Shown here: positions 15,267 to 24,515 of the stretch, in pieces | Layout of the letters: each line of letters opens with the position of its first letter | Numbering within the stretch: position 1 is the first letter of the stretch | From: Neptuniibacter sp. | GTDB lineage: Bacteria > Pseudomonadota > Gammaproteobacteria > Pseudomonadales > Balneatricaceae | DNA: 35,505 bases | Assembly: GCF_024231755.1 (NCBI RefSeq) | Contig: NZ_JAAEQH010000259.1 | Coordinates: 1 to 35,505 of the forward strand | Direction of reading: 5' to 3' | Translations under genes and position numbers: made by a program | The notes under the pieces: generated by a model | Told to the model about the DNA's origin: nothing | Seen by the model: only the letters and a program-made list of their open reading frames with translations | Databases searched by the model: none

Positions 15267-15665
15267 ATGTCTGACTCATCTGACCTGGAATCTATCCTTA
15301 AAATGGATAACGAACAGCTTTACTTCCATTTTGTTACTGAGGCTGTAAAACAGCAGCAGATCTGGATTCTGACCGACCATTACGGAAGTGTAATGCTTAA
15401 TACAGATGATGAAGACTGTGTGCCGGTCTGGCCGAGCCAGGAGCTGGCTGAGGCCTGGGCAACTGAAGAGTGGGGTGAGTGTAAAGCTGAAGCTATTTCG
15501 CTTAAGAAGTGGTACAGCCACTGGACTCCAGGTCTTGAAGAGGATGGCTTTGCTGTGGTGATCTGTCCGATAGAACATCAGGATGGCGTTGTTGCATATG
15601 CTGATGATCTGGATGCAGCACTGCGTAAGAAAGAACAGAAGTTAGCTAAGAAGAAAAACAGTTGA
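15267..15665 (+). CDS. DUF2750 family protein
   Basis: A 132-residue soluble acidic protein. The pattern of an N-terminal helix, then IWILTDHYGSVML, VPVWPSQELAEAWA and FAVVICP matches the DUF2750 family of small proteobacterial proteins, whose function is unknown. The final 20 residues are Lys-rich (RKKEQKLAKKKNS). It stands alone between the divergent helicase and the downstream chemoreceptor, with TGGAA upstream of the ATG as a modest ribosome site. No partner or reaction can be proposed. Confidence 0.75.
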   Translation: MSDSSDLESILKMDNEQLYFHFVTEAVKQQQIWILTDHYGSVMLNTDDEDCVPVWPSQELAEAWATEEWGECKAEAISLKKWYSHWTPGLEEDGFAVVICPIEHQDGVVAYADDLDAALRKKEQKLAKKKNS

Positions 15666-15916
15666 ATAGATATGGGTTAGCTATCTGTTAGCCCTATTAA
15701 GCCATAAAATTATTATCTAACGTTCTAATCGTTATGCAGTTGTCAGTGCTGGTTCCAGTCTAACTAAGATCTAAAAAGATGTAGAAACCCACCCATTTCT
15801 TGCACTATCGTTGGCGAGATCCCACACAAATAATCACCTCTGATTTACAAATTGTTGAACAGAGTTGTCCCTCTATGGCGCGCAGTTCTTGGGTATTAAT
15901 ACTTTAGTATTGGTAT
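15666..15916. other. Intergenic stretch upstream of the chemoreceptor promoter
   Basis: No open reading frame, RNA gene or strong hairpin was recognised between the DUF2750 stop and the candidate sigma-54 site. The stretch is AT-rich and could hold binding sites for an activator, as sigma-54 promoters need, but no repeat or palindrome stands out. Confidence 0.4.
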
Positions 15917-15932
15917 TGGCATTGGTTTTGCT
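15917..15932 (+). promoter_or_regulatory. Candidate sigma-54 (-24/-12) promoter of the chemoreceptor gene
   Basis: TGGCATTGGTTTTGCT matches the sigma-54 consensus TGGCAC-N5-TTGCW at all but one core base and has the required 10 bases between GG and GC. The predicted start would be near 15943, giving a 30-nt leader before the ATG at 15974. Confidence 0.5.
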
Positions 15933-15973
15933 CTCAAAAAAATCACAATTATAAAAAATTATTGAGAGCGAAG

Positions 15974-18007
15974 ATGAAAATTACCATTGGGCTTAAGATG
16001 GGAGGGTGCTTTCTCCTCACATTGATAGTGTTGATACTCAGCAGTCTCTACTCCCTGAGCGGTGTGAATAAGATACGAACCTCCCTAGAGCATATTGCTG
16101 GAGATGCCTGGCAAAGCTCTGAAAATTCCTCGTTATTGAGTTTAAACGTTAATCAAAGTACTAACCTATTGCAGAACAGTCTGCTATATGCGGAGCCAAT
16201 CCCTAAGCTGGTTCTGGATAAAATGGACCTGCATCTTAGTAGTTCTTTTGCTTCCCTGGAACATCTTAAGCAAAGTGATTATGCAGCTGAAAGTCTGGCT
16301 TTGAATGCGATGATGAACCAGCTAAAAAACCTTAAAGAGCAAGTTGTTAAACAGCATGGAAGCTATATTCAGGCGATTAAAGAAACTAATGAGAATGTGG
16401 TTGCCTTTAACAAGTTGATGAAACGGCTGGGTTTTTACGCGAATTATCAGGTTTCTAGTCTGGAGGATGCATTCCAGCGTGACCAGGTCAACTCATGGAG
16501 TGGTGATGTGGAAGATAAATGGGAGTTTGTAATTGCAATTTACAGCTCTCAGGTCGCTTTAGGTGACTCGGTAGTGGCTTTGCAGAAACAACTTCAGTCT
16601 TCTCATCCTCATAATGAAACAGAGAATGTTCTCCAAGTTCTGGAAGATCTGTCGGGTAACATGAGCGAGATCATTGGCTCTCAATTAGCTATACAGGGCA
16701 CAATAAACAGCGGCGTCTGGAAAGATAAAAACTACTCTGAAGCGTCCAAAGCCATTCTGCAGCAACATATCCAGGGCACAAAAAACATTCAAAAGCTGCA
16801 AAGAGAGTTTATTGCAACCCGTGATCAACTGATTGAGCTGTCTCATGCGTTAGAAAAACATACTATGTCTTTGTCGGGTTTGATTGCATCTCAGGTTCAG
16901 GAAGAGACCAGCGTGACAGTTGATAATGCCAACTTCCTGAACAAAACAATGGCATCAAGTTTACCAATTGGGGTGCTTCTAACCTTACTGGCCATCTGGT
17001 TAAGTTACCGGATGGTGATTACACCAGTTAAAAATGCCAGTGCCCAGATGGCTGATATTGCCTCAGGGGAAGGTGACCTTAGGGTACGTTTGCCAGTGAA
17101 AGGTAACGATGAGATTGCCGAACTGGCAGGTAACTTCAATAAGTTTGTTTCTAAAACTTCTGAAGCGGTATCTTTGGTTTCTGAAAATGCTCAGAGCCTT
17201 GTTTGTACTTCTGAAACTCTTAAATCTAATTCGACTTCTACACAGGTTGCGGTGGAAACGCAAAATGCAGAGTGTGAGCAAGCCGTGACTGCAATGTGTG
17301 AAATTAACACAACGGTTAATGATATTGCGTCTAATGCTAGCGAAGCAGCCAAGTGCAGTGAAGGGGTGAAATTAAGTGCTTGCCAGGGGCGGGAGAAGGT
17401 TGAACAGAACCGTCTGGCAACAGAAGGCTTATCATTGGAAATTGAGGCTGCAACCAAAGTTATCGCTAACCTGGCAGAGGAAAGTAATAAAGTTGGCAGT
17501 ATCATTTCTGTCATTCAGGGTATTGCTGAGCAGACCAATCTGCTGGCACTGAACGCTGCAATTGAGGCTGCCAGAGCGGGGGATCATGGTCGCGGCTTTG
17601 CGGTTGTTGCTGATGAGGTACGCGCGCTTTCCCACAGTACTCAACAGGCTACCGAAGAGATTAAAGGCTTACTTGATGCTCTACAGAGTAAGGCTAATCA
17701 AGCGGTGACTGTCATGGAGGGAGGGCAAGAGCTGGCTGCTGATAATGTTAAGTTGTCCGAGCAGGTTCAGCAATTGATCTCCAGGGTATCTGAAGAAGTT
17801 GATCAGATAAACCAACTGAATTTGCTTATTGCCACGGCTACAGAAGAGCAGGCGCATGTCACTTCTTTAACACGGGATAATCTTGAGAGAATCGGCAGTG
17901 CTGCAATGGAAACTGCGGAGAGCTCTAAAAGCAATAGTGATATAAGTATCCGCCTTGAAAACCAGGCATCACAGCTGAAAGATATCTTGTCGCAATTTCG
18001 GGTGTGA
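15974..18007 (+). CDS. Methyl-accepting chemotaxis protein with a long periplasmic sensor
   Basis: A 677-residue chemoreceptor. TM1 covers about residues 6-26, a helical periplasmic ligand domain of about 300 residues follows (to about 328), then TM2 (about 330-346), HAMP (about 350-400) and the signalling domain. The highly conserved hairpin tip [20 protein letters not shown] lies at about 516-535, followed by [12 protein letters not shown]. The periplasmic part is long and helix-rich, like HBM or four-helix double-bundle sensors, and has no Cache signature. There is no C-terminal NWETF-type CheR tether. I start at the ATG (GAGAG just upstream) rather than the TTG 12 bp earlier. A candidate sigma-54 promoter precedes it. 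The ligand is unknown; flagellar CheA/CheW partners are not in this window. Confidence 0.9.
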   Translation: MKITIGLKMGGCFLLTLIVLILSSLYSLSGVNKIRTSLEHIAGDAWQSSENSSLLSLNVNQSTNLLQNSLLYAEPIPKLVLDKMDLHLSSSFASLEHLKQSDYAAESLALNAMMNQLKNLKEQVVKQHGSYIQAIKETNENVVAFNKLMKRLGFYANYQVSSLEDAFQRDQVNSWSGDVEDKWEFVIAIYSSQVALGDSVVALQKQLQSSHPHNETENVLQVLEDLSGNMSEIIGSQLAIQGTINSGVWKDKNYSEASKAILQQHIQGTKNIQKLQREFIATRDQLIELSHALEKHTMSLSGLIASQVQEETSVTVDNANFLNKTMASSLPIGVLLTLLAIWLSYRMVITPVKNASAQMADIASGEGDLRVRLPVKGNDEIAELAGNFNKFVSKTSEAVSLVSENAQSLVCTSETLKSNSTSTQVAVETQNAECEQAVTAMCEINTTVNDIASNASEAAKCSEGVKLSACQGREKVEQNRLATEGLSLEIEAATKVIANLAEESNKVGSIISVIQGIAEQTNLLALNAAIEAARAGDHGRGFAVVADEVRALSHSTQQATEEIKGLLDALQSKANQAVTVMEGGQELAADNVKLSEQVQQLISRVSEEVDQINQLNLLIATATEEQAHVTSLTRDNLERIGSAAMETAESSKSNSDISIRLENQASQLKDILSQFRV

Positions 18008-18047
18008 AAGCTTTATCACACTAGATTCCTTTTAATCTTTCCAGTAT

Positions 18048-18075
18048 CCCGCCCCTCTTTTTATGTGGGGTAGGG
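18048..18075 (+). other. GC-rich hairpin just before the GGDEF-EAL ribosome site
   Basis: CCCGCCCC (18048-18055) can pair with GGGGTAGGG (18067-18075) with one G-U and one bulged A. It lies immediately upstream of the GGAG used by the gene at 18091. It may be a weak terminator for the chemoreceptor gene or it may modulate translation of the downstream gene. Confidence 0.3.
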
Positions 18076-18090
18076 TATGGAGATATCTCT

Positions 18091-20709
18091 ATGCCGATTC
18101 GTACTATTCTACTTACCCTGACCTTATTTTGTTGTGTGGTTGCAGGCATTAGTGTCGCTCTGTACTACCGTCAGACACATATTACAGCTTTGGAACGGGA
18201 AGAGAGTTCCATCAATACTGCGGCTAATCTGCTTTCAGTTGAATTGGAAACAACGCTGAAAAGTTATAAACAAATCACAGCGACGATGGCTGCAATGCCT
18301 CCAGTACGGGAGGTTCTGGCGATTGAGAATAGACAGGACAGGAAAAGCTATATACAGGCAAAAGCACTTCTTAACGATTTCTGTATCAATAACTTAGCGA
18401 GTATCTGTTATCTGCTGTCGCCACAAGGGGACGTGGTTATTGAAAACCGTCGTGATATTCAGGGGAATCTTGAAGGTAATAATTATGCGTTCCGTCCCTA
18501 TTTCAAAAAATCGATGTTACTCGGTGACACAGTTTACGCTGCTTACGGCATCACAACTCACAAACGTGGGATCTATTTTGGTCACAAGGTTGTTGATCAG
18601 AATAATGAAGTATTAGGTGTAGCAGTTGTAAAAGTACCGGTAGAAAAATTTGAGCAATCACTTAAGGAATTATCAGGAATTTCTCTGTTGCTTGATCCCG
18701 ATGGTGTCGTGTTTGCTTCTAAACGTGAATCCTGGGTTCTGAAAAGCTTATGGGGATTGAGTGAGTCTGTACAGACGGACATACAGGCCAACCGGCAATA
18801 TGCGGGGAAACATATTGAGAACCTTGGTTTTACTAAAAGCGGTAAAGACAACCGCCTAATTCAAGAAGCTGATAGTAAAGCTTATTTCGTAGGTGAGGCT
18901 GATCTGTTGAGCTTGCCTGGATGGAGAATTTTACATCTTGAAGATGTTGATCCTGTTAGTCCTTTTTCGAGTTCCATTGTTTCTATCGTGAGTTGGATGT
19001 TTCTGGTGGCTTCTTTCACTTCTTTGCTGTTATTCCGGATGGGGATGAGAGACTTGAGGAGACGCTTGTCCGCTGAGGATGAATTAAAAAACAGTGAAAT
19101 ACGATTACGTCAGCTTACAGAGCTGACCAGCGAAGGAATTCTGATTCATCAGCAGGGGACAATTATCGATAGCAACCATGCAGCAGAAGAGATTTTTGGT
19201 TACAGACGTGAAGAACTGATTACTGCTGATATCTGGCAGTTGATGGCACCCGAATGTGTTTCAACTGCAGTACACCACATGTTGAGTGGATATGAGCGAC
19301 CTTACGATATTGAGGGCCAACGTAAGGGAGGCGAAATCTTTCCAATGGAAATCTGTGCCAGGGACAGTTTGTTACGTGGAGAAGGGATTAGGGTCTGTTG
19401 TATACGGGACCTGACTCAAAGCCAGAAGCAGGTAACTGATCGGCTTTCAAAGGCAATTGAAGCAGCAGATCGTGAAGGTAAAAAACTCACAGTACTCTAT
19501 ATCGATCTAGATAACTTTAAACGTTTTAATGACAGTTGGGGCCATGATTTTGGCGACCGTTTACTCACTGCAACAACGCAGCGCTTTAGAACGGCTTTGT
19601 CCAAACATGACAGCCTTATTAGGTACAGCGGTGATGAATTTATAGTCCTGCTAAATGATTTAGTTGATGAGAATAAAATATCACGACGTATAAACAGATT
19701 GATTCGAATCCTCAAAGAGGAATACATGATTGAGGGGCGCAATATCAGTTTGTCGGCCACATTCGGAATTGCTTCTTACCCTGAACATGGTGTTACCTCA
19801 AAAGAGTTGCTACAAAATGCTGAGTTGGCTATGTACCGGTGCAGAGAAATGGGAGGTCAGGGTTACTTCGCGTTTTATTCAAATGAGATGAGTGATGAAG
19901 CTCAGCAGCGTTTGACGCTGGAGCAGCATTTACGGCATGTCATCGAAAATGATGAGTTATCACTGCATTATCAGCCTGTTTACTATCATGATGACGGTAA
20001 TGAAAAGCTTTGCTCTGCAGAAGTTCTGGTGCGCTGGAACAGTGCTGAATTAGGTTTTGTCGGACCGGATAAATTTATCCCTATCGCTGAAAATACGGGG
20101 CTGATTGTTGAGATTGGCCGTTGGATTTTACATAGTGCTTGTGTTCAGGGGATGATTTGGTCGCAGGCAAAATTACCTGAATTTCGGATGGCTGTTAATG
20201 TCTCTCCAAGACAGCTGCAGCAACAAAACTTTATAGAAGATTTAAAACTGATCCTATCTGAGACTGGCTTTCCTGCAGAGAGGCTTTGTCTGGAAATCAC
20301 AGAAGGGATATTGCTGGAAGATGATCAATTCGCTTCACATATTCTTCAGCAGATAAAGGCATTGGGTGTGCAGCTTGCTATTGATGACTTTGGTACCGGT
20401 TATTCATCACTCTCCTATTTGAAACGTTACCCATTCGATTATCTGAAAATCGACCGCAGCTTTGTTATGGATATGGAGCGGGACGAGAGCCATCAGCAAT
20501 TGGTTAAGGCCAGTATTCTTATGGCACATGGTATGTCTCTAAAAGTGATAGCAGAAGGCGTAGAAAATAAAGATCAACTTAACTACCTGAAGCAGCAATC
20601 ATGTGACTATTTTCAGGGTTATCTGCTAAGTAAGCCGATACCAGCAGACAGCTTCAGAAGAGTTCTGGAAAAATCAACCCGTCGCTGCAGCTTGAATCAC
20701 CCTAGGTGA
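18091..20709 (+). CDS. Cache-PAS-GGDEF-EAL protein, probable c-di-GMP phosphodiesterase with degenerate GGDEF half
   Basis: An 872-residue inner-membrane protein: TM1 (5-25), a double-Cache periplasmic domain like DctB sensors (NNYAFRPYF at about 130-138, then RGIYFGHKV), TM2 (about 296-315), PAS (about 333-445), GGDEF (about 452-600) and EAL (about 608-865). The GGDEF half has SGDEF (513-517), no RxxD inhibitory site, and lacks the usual DxLTGLPNR segment: PAS passes straight into VTDRLSKAIEAAD. The EAL half has EVL (644-646) but keeps Asn703, Glu735, Asp765/Asp766 in DDFGTGYSS, Lys786 and Glu822. I infer a phosphodiesterase controlled by a periplasmic, possibly dicarboxylate-like, ligand. 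GGAG lies 9 bases before the ATG. The 3' end overlaps the convergent AraC gene by 36 bp. Confidence 0.87.
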   Translation: MPIRTILLTLTLFCCVVAGISVALYYRQTHITALEREESSINTAANLLSVELETTLKSYKQITATMAAMPPVREVLAIENRQDRKSYIQAKALLNDFCINNLASICYLLSPQGDVVIENRRDIQGNLEGNNYAFRPYFKKSMLLGDTVYAAYGITTHKRGIYFGHKVVDQNNEVLGVAVVKVPVEKFEQSLKELSGISLLLDPDGVVFASKRESWVLKSLWGLSESVQTDIQANRQYAGKHIENLGFTKSGKDNRLIQEADSKAYFVGEADLLSLPGWRILHLEDVDPVSPFSSSIVSIVSWMFLVASFTSLLLFRMGMRDLRRRLSAEDELKNSEIRLRQLTELTSEGILIHQQGTIIDSNHAAEEIFGYRREELITADIWQLMAPECVSTAVHHMLSGYERPYDIEGQRKGGEIFPMEICARDSLLRGEGIRVCCIRDLTQSQKQVTDRLSKAIEAADREGKKLTVLYIDLDNFKRFNDSWGHDFGDRLLTATTQRFRTALSKHDSLIRYSGDEFIVLLNDLVDENKISRRINRLIRILKEEYMIEGRNISLSATFGIASYPEHGVTSKELLQNAELAMYRCREMGGQGYFAFYSNEMSDEAQQRLTLEQHLRHVIENDELSLHYQPVYYHDDGNEKLCSAEVLVRWNSAELGFVGPDKFIPIAENTGLIVEIGRWILHSACVQGMIWSQAKLPEFRMAVNVSPRQLQQQNFIEDLKLILSETGFPAERLCLEITEGILLEDDQFASHILQQIKALGVQLAIDDFGTGYSSLSYLKRYPFDYLKIDRSFVMDMERDESHQQLVKASILMAHGMSLKVIAEGVENKDQLNYLKQQSCDYFQGYLLSKPIPADSFRRVLEKSTRRCSLNHPR

Positions 20710-21606
20710 TTCACCAAAAAAGCGTTTGAACTCCCTACTGAACTGGGAGGGACTGTTGTAACCCACCTGATAAGACGCTTCGCTCGCTTGGTTACCACTT
20801 AGCAGTAGAGAATGAGCTTTATGCAGACGGAGGCTTTTTACAAATTGCATTGGTGACATGGATGTAACCTGCTTAAAATGATCATGCAGTGTAGAGGGGC
20901 TCATTCCTGCATAGCTTGCGATCATATCCACATCCAGCGGGGTGTGAAAATTCTCTTCGATGTAGTGAACGACGGGCGCAATTCGATTGGCCCCAGAGTG
21001 GTTTGCAACGCAGTTTCGCAGTACATCGCCGTGTGGGCCTTTAAGTACTTCATAGAAAATCTCACGCTTTAGCGCTGGGGCTAAAACTTTCATATCCATT
21101 TCGTTATCAATACATCTGAGCAGGCGCAGGAAGCAACGTTGTAAATCTTCAGTAACCTTGGTGGAAACGATGATTTCACCGGTTTTCTCTGGCGGTGAGT
21201 TTGGATGCTCCATATCGATCAGTAACTGGCTAATCAGATAACTATCTATCTCTATGGCAAAGCCCAGATAAGGTGATTCGGGTGATGCATCTCTTACTTC
21301 TACTTCAAAAGGCATGGGAACCGAGTTGATCAAGTAGTTATCGGGATCGTATCGACGTGAATATTCCCCGAAATAGAGTTGTTTATAACCTTGGGCTACA
21401 ACACAGATAGCAGGGGCGTACATCGCCGGTGCTCTGGGAACAGAAATTTCAGAGCGAAACAGTTTAAGGCCAGGAATAGGGGATTCCATAAGTCCATCGG
21501 TTTTGCACAGATGAGCAATCGTTTCTGCAAGTTCTGAGTTATAACGCACTTTTCTATCCTGTATTTCTGCCTCGATCTTCGAAGAATTATGGCACTTGTC
21601 TGGCAC
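20674..21606 (-). CDS. AraC-family transcriptional regulator
   Basis: A 310-residue regulator with an AraC_N-type effector domain (about 45-190; AICVVAQGYKQLYFG, PYLGFAIEID) and a C-terminal double helix-turn-helix (about 210-308; YAGMSPSTLHDHFKQVTSMSP and VGYNSPSQFSREFKRFFGESP). This subfamily often sits beside alcohol, aldehyde and oxidoreductase genes. It is divergent from the molybdenum hydroxylase operon at 21791, across 184 bp, and is the likely regulator of it. The start is uncertain: the GTG at 21606 is the longest frame, while a GTG at 21549 (291 residues) has a better AGGA ribosome site. Its last 12 codons overlap the end of the convergent GGDEF-EAL gene. Confidence 0.88.
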   Translation of the reverse strand: MPDKCHNSSKIEAEIQDRKVRYNSELAETIAHLCKTDGLMESPIPGLKLFRSEISVPRAPAMYAPAICVVAQGYKQLYFGEYSRRYDPDNYLINSVPMPFEVEVRDASPESPYLGFAIEIDSYLISQLLIDMEHPNSPPEKTGEIIVSTKVTEDLQRCFLRLLRCIDNEMDMKVLAPALKREIFYEVLKGPHGDVLRNCVANHSGANRIAPVVHYIEENFHTPLDVDMIASYAGMSPSTLHDHFKQVTSMSPMQFVKSLRLHKAHSLLLSGNQASEASYQVGYNSPSQFSREFKRFFGESPRVIQAAATG

Positions 21607-21790
21607 ATTTCTCTACTAATCCAGATTAGATTCGTAGTTTTGTGCAAATAGTTCGGAGGATCGAATTAACGGTAAAGCTCTATCTACGACGATAGTAAAT
21701 AAACAAATTTGCTGTTAGCGCCTTTTTTCTGGAGGCGTTCATTTGCTTGTAAGTTCATAGAAGCTCGGAAAGAGCCCGGAGGATAACGCT
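21607..21790. promoter_or_regulatory. Divergent promoter region between AraC regulator and hydroxylase operon
   Basis: This 184-bp region must hold both promoters and presumably AraC-type sites. A clear ribosome site, CCCGGAGGAT, lies 6-8 bases before the ATG at 21791. I could not identify a convincing pair of AraC half-sites by eye. Confidence 0.45.
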
Positions 21791-22249
21791 ATGTCCGTCA
21801 CACTGAATGTGAATGGAACAAAGTACACAGTTGATGCTGAACCTGATACCCCGTTGCTATGGGCAGTAAGGGATCATCTTGAATTAACAGGAACCAAGTT
21901 TGGTTGTGGAATAGGGCAGTGTGGTGCCTGTACGGTGCACGTTAATGGTGTACCTGTACGGTCCTGTTCAACTCCTATTGCGGCTTTGGATGGTGCAAAG
22001 ATCACAACCATTGAGGGTGTTGAATCTAAAGCGTCAAAAGTTGTTCAGGAAGCCTGGGAAGAACTTCAGGTACCGCAGTGTGGTTACTGTCAGTCCGGCC
22101 AGATTATGGCTGCTACAGCACTGCTGGAGAGTAATCCCAATCCAACAGATGAAGATATTGATACCGCGATGCAGGGTAATGTTTGCCGTTGTGCTACCTA
22201 TGTGCGTATTCGTTCAGCTATCAAATCAGCAGCTAAAGAGTTGGGGTGA
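21791..22249 (+). CDS. iorA: [2Fe-2S] small subunit of a molybdenum hydroxylase (isoquinoline 1-oxidoreductase alpha-like)
   Basis: A 152-residue iron-sulfur subunit of the xanthine oxidase family. Cys39, Cys44, Cys47 and Cys59 bind the plant-ferredoxin-type cluster; Cys97, Cys100, Cys132 and Cys134 (CGYC and CRC) bind the second [2Fe-2S] cluster in the helical C-terminal domain. It moves electrons from the molybdenum centre of the large subunit to an outside acceptor. There is no signal peptide of its own, so it likely crosses the membrane by piggy-back on the Tat-tagged large subunit. The stop is 5 bp before the large subunit ATG. The symbol reflects the IorA family; real substrate may be an aldehyde or N-heterocycle. 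Confidence 0.88.
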   Translation: MSVTLNVNGTKYTVDAEPDTPLLWAVRDHLELTGTKFGCGIGQCGACTVHVNGVPVRSCSTPIAALDGAKITTIEGVESKASKVVQEAWEELQVPQCGYCQSGQIMAATALLESNPNPTDEDIDTAMQGNVCRCATYVRIRSAIKSAAKELG

Positions 22250-22254
22250 TCATC

Positions 22255-24447
22255 ATGTTTCACAGGCAGAAAAAACAACAGGGTATAGCTCCTACTTCAC
22301 GCCGGAATTTCTTAAAGCTTGTTGCAGGAACTAGCGCCGGTTTAACGTTGGCCATGAAACTGCCAACGGCTGTTGCAGCGGAAGCTAAGGCAAACTCTTT
22401 GAATACAGCGGGACAGTTCCAGCCGAATGCATTCGTGAAAATTGGTACTGATGGCAAAGTCCGGATTTTGATGAAACATCTGGAGATGGGTCAGGGAAGT
22501 TATACCGGCTTGGCGACTCTGGTTGCGGAAGAGTTAGATGCTAACTGGGATGACGTAGTTGCAGAAGGCGCCCCGGCGGATACCGCGAAATACAAAAACC
22601 TACACTGGGGTTCGCAAGGTACAGGTGGTAGCTCCGCTATAGCTAACTCCTTTGAACAGATGCGAATGGCTGGAGCTACTGCAAAAGCAATGTTGATAGC
22701 AGCGGCTGCACAGCAGTGGAAGGTTCCAGCAGAAAAGATCCAGATTGTAAATGGGATAATCAGTCACACTGCTACAGGTAACAGTTCAGGTTTTGGCGAT
22801 CTGGCTGAGTTAGCAGCAAAACAGCCTATCCCGCCTTTTGAAGATCTGAATCTGAAACACCCTAAGGATTTCAGTTATATCGGACGTAAACAACCTTTGG
22901 CCCGTAAGGATAGTGGTAAAACAGATGGAACAGCCATCTTTACTCAAGATCTTAAACTTGAAGGGATGTTAACCGCTGTAGTCGCTCACCCACCACGCTT
23001 TGGCGCGAAGCTTATTGGTTTTGATGCCTCTTCAGCAAAACAGGTCCAAGGTGTAGTTGATGTTTTAGCTATCCCGTCTGGGGTTGCGGTTCTGGCCAAA
23101 GATTACTGGAGTGCGCATAAAGCCAGAGGCCAGTTGAAAATCAATTGGGATGAGTCTTCGGCATTAATGAAAGGCTCAGATGAGTTGATGGCAGATTTCA
23201 AAGCACTCACAACCCATACCGGAACCATAGCCGCTAACGTTGGTGATGCAGACGCTGCTTTAGCTGCTGCTAATAAGGTTATTGAGGCCGACTTTGAATT
23301 TCCATATTTGGCCCACGCCGCGATGGAACCAATGAACTGCGTGGCGTTAGTTAATCACAATGGCTGTGAGATCTGGAATGGTGAGCAGATGCAAACCGCT
23401 GATCAGGCGGGTATTGCCGCTGTTCTGGGGCTGAAACCGGAGCAGGTGAAGATCAATATGCTGTTGGCGGGTGGTAGTTTTGGTCGTCGTGCTAACCCAC
23501 AGTCTGATTATCTAATGGAGACTGTTCATATCGCTAAAACCCGACCTGGTGTGCCCGTAAAATTGGTGTGGTCACGTGAGGATGATACCCAGGCGGGTTA
23601 CTACCGCCCTATGTACTACCACAAAGTACGAGCGGGTCTGGATGATAATGGCAATCTTACAGCATGGAAACAGACCATTGTCGGTCAGTCGATCATTGCC
23701 GGAACTCCATTTGAACCGTTCTTGATTAAGGATGGTATTGATGCCACCTCGGTTGAAGGGGCTGCGGACCTGTCTTACAAAGTAGAGAACCTTAATGTTG
23801 ATCTGCACACAGTTACATTGCCCGTTCCAGTGCAGTGGTGGCGCTCTGTAGGTCATACTCATACAGCATTTTCTAAAGAGGTCATGATGGATCTACTGGC
23901 ATATGCCAGTGGCAAAGATCCTGTGGCAATGCGTTTGGAGCTGCTTAAAGATCATCCGCGTCAAACAGGTGTGTTGAAATTGGCAGCAGAAAAAGCAGTT
24001 TGGGGCAAAGAGTTACCAGAAGGCCATGCAATGGGAGTTGCTGTGCATGAGTCATTTAATAGTTATGTGGCCGAAGTAGCTGAGGTCTCTTTGAATGAGG
24101 ATGGCTCATTTAATGTGGAGAAAGTTACCTGTGCGGTAGATTGCGGTATCGCGGTTAATCCCGATGTGATCAAAGCGCAGATGGAGGGTGGCATTGGTTT
24201 TGGCCTTTCTCCAACTCTTATGAGTGAAATTACTCTGGATAAGGGGCGGGTAGTGCAATCCAATTTCCACGACTATGAAGTGTTGCGCATAAATCAGATG
24301 CCTGAGATTGATGTACATATCGTGCCATCAGCTGAAGCACCAACAGGGGTAGGGGAGCCGGGTACTCCGCCTATCGCTCCTGCTGTTGCCAATGCACTGT
24401 TTGCTTTGACAGGTAAACCTGTGAGCAGATTGCCAATCAGACTATAA
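22255..24447 (+). CDS. iorB: Molybdopterin-binding large subunit of a periplasmic molybdenum hydroxylase (isoquinoline 1-oxidoreductase beta-like)
   Basis: A 730-residue catalytic subunit. The N-terminus has a twin-arginine signal, [11 protein letters not shown] (Arg16-Arg17), then a hydrophobic stretch and AVAAEA cleavage region, so the folded holoenzyme should be exported. The molybdopterin domain follows, with GGSFGRR, VWSREDD and the C-terminal GVGEPGTPP that carries the active-site glutamate (about Glu701). No FAD subunit is encoded nearby, as expected for IorAB-type and membrane-linked aldehyde dehydrogenases that give electrons to a cytochrome. I prefer the ATG at 22255, preceded by GGGGTGA, to a GTG at 22246. 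XdhC-like and MocA-like genes follow. Family firm, substrate unknown. Confidence 0.9.
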   Translation: MFHRQKKQQGIAPTSRRNFLKLVAGTSAGLTLAMKLPTAVAAEAKANSLNTAGQFQPNAFVKIGTDGKVRILMKHLEMGQGSYTGLATLVAEELDANWDDVVAEGAPADTAKYKNLHWGSQGTGGSSAIANSFEQMRMAGATAKAMLIAAAAQQWKVPAEKIQIVNGIISHTATGNSSGFGDLAELAAKQPIPPFEDLNLKHPKDFSYIGRKQPLARKDSGKTDGTAIFTQDLKLEGMLTAVVAHPPRFGAKLIGFDASSAKQVQGVVDVLAIPSGVAVLAKDYWSAHKARGQLKINWDESSALMKGSDELMADFKALTTHTGTIAANVGDADAALAAANKVIEADFEFPYLAHAAMEPMNCVALVNHNGCEIWNGEQMQTADQAGIAAVLGLKPEQVKINMLLAGGSFGRRANPQSDYLMETVHIAKTRPGVPVKLVWSREDDTQAGYYRPMYYHKVRAGLDDNGNLTAWKQTIVGQSIIAGTPFEPFLIKDGIDATSVEGAADLSYKVENLNVDLHTVTLPVPVQWWRSVGHTHTAFSKEVMMDLLAYASGKDPVAMRLELLKDHPRQTGVLKLAAEKAVWGKELPEGHAMGVAVHESFNSYVAEVAEVSLNEDGSFNVEKVTCAVDCGIAVNPDVIKAQMEGGIGFGLSPTLMSEITLDKGRVVQSNFHDYEVLRINQMPEIDVHIVPSAEAPTGVGEPGTPPIAPAVANALFALTGKPVSRLPIRL

Positions 24448-24465
24448 CCGGTTGGTTTCGATAAT

Positions 24466-24486
24466 AGCCCGGTGTTTCCGGGCTTT
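24466..24486 (+). terminator. Short hairpin inside the hydroxylase operon
   Basis: AGCCCGG (24466-24472) pairs perfectly with CCGGGCT (24478-24484) across a 5-nt loop, followed by only three T. It lies in the 68-bp gap between the large subunit and the XdhC-like gene. It probably lets only part of transcription go on to the two maturation genes, which are needed in smaller amounts. Confidence 0.55.
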
Positions 24487-24515
24487 GTAAGCAACTATTT
24501 TCCATAGGTGAAAAT

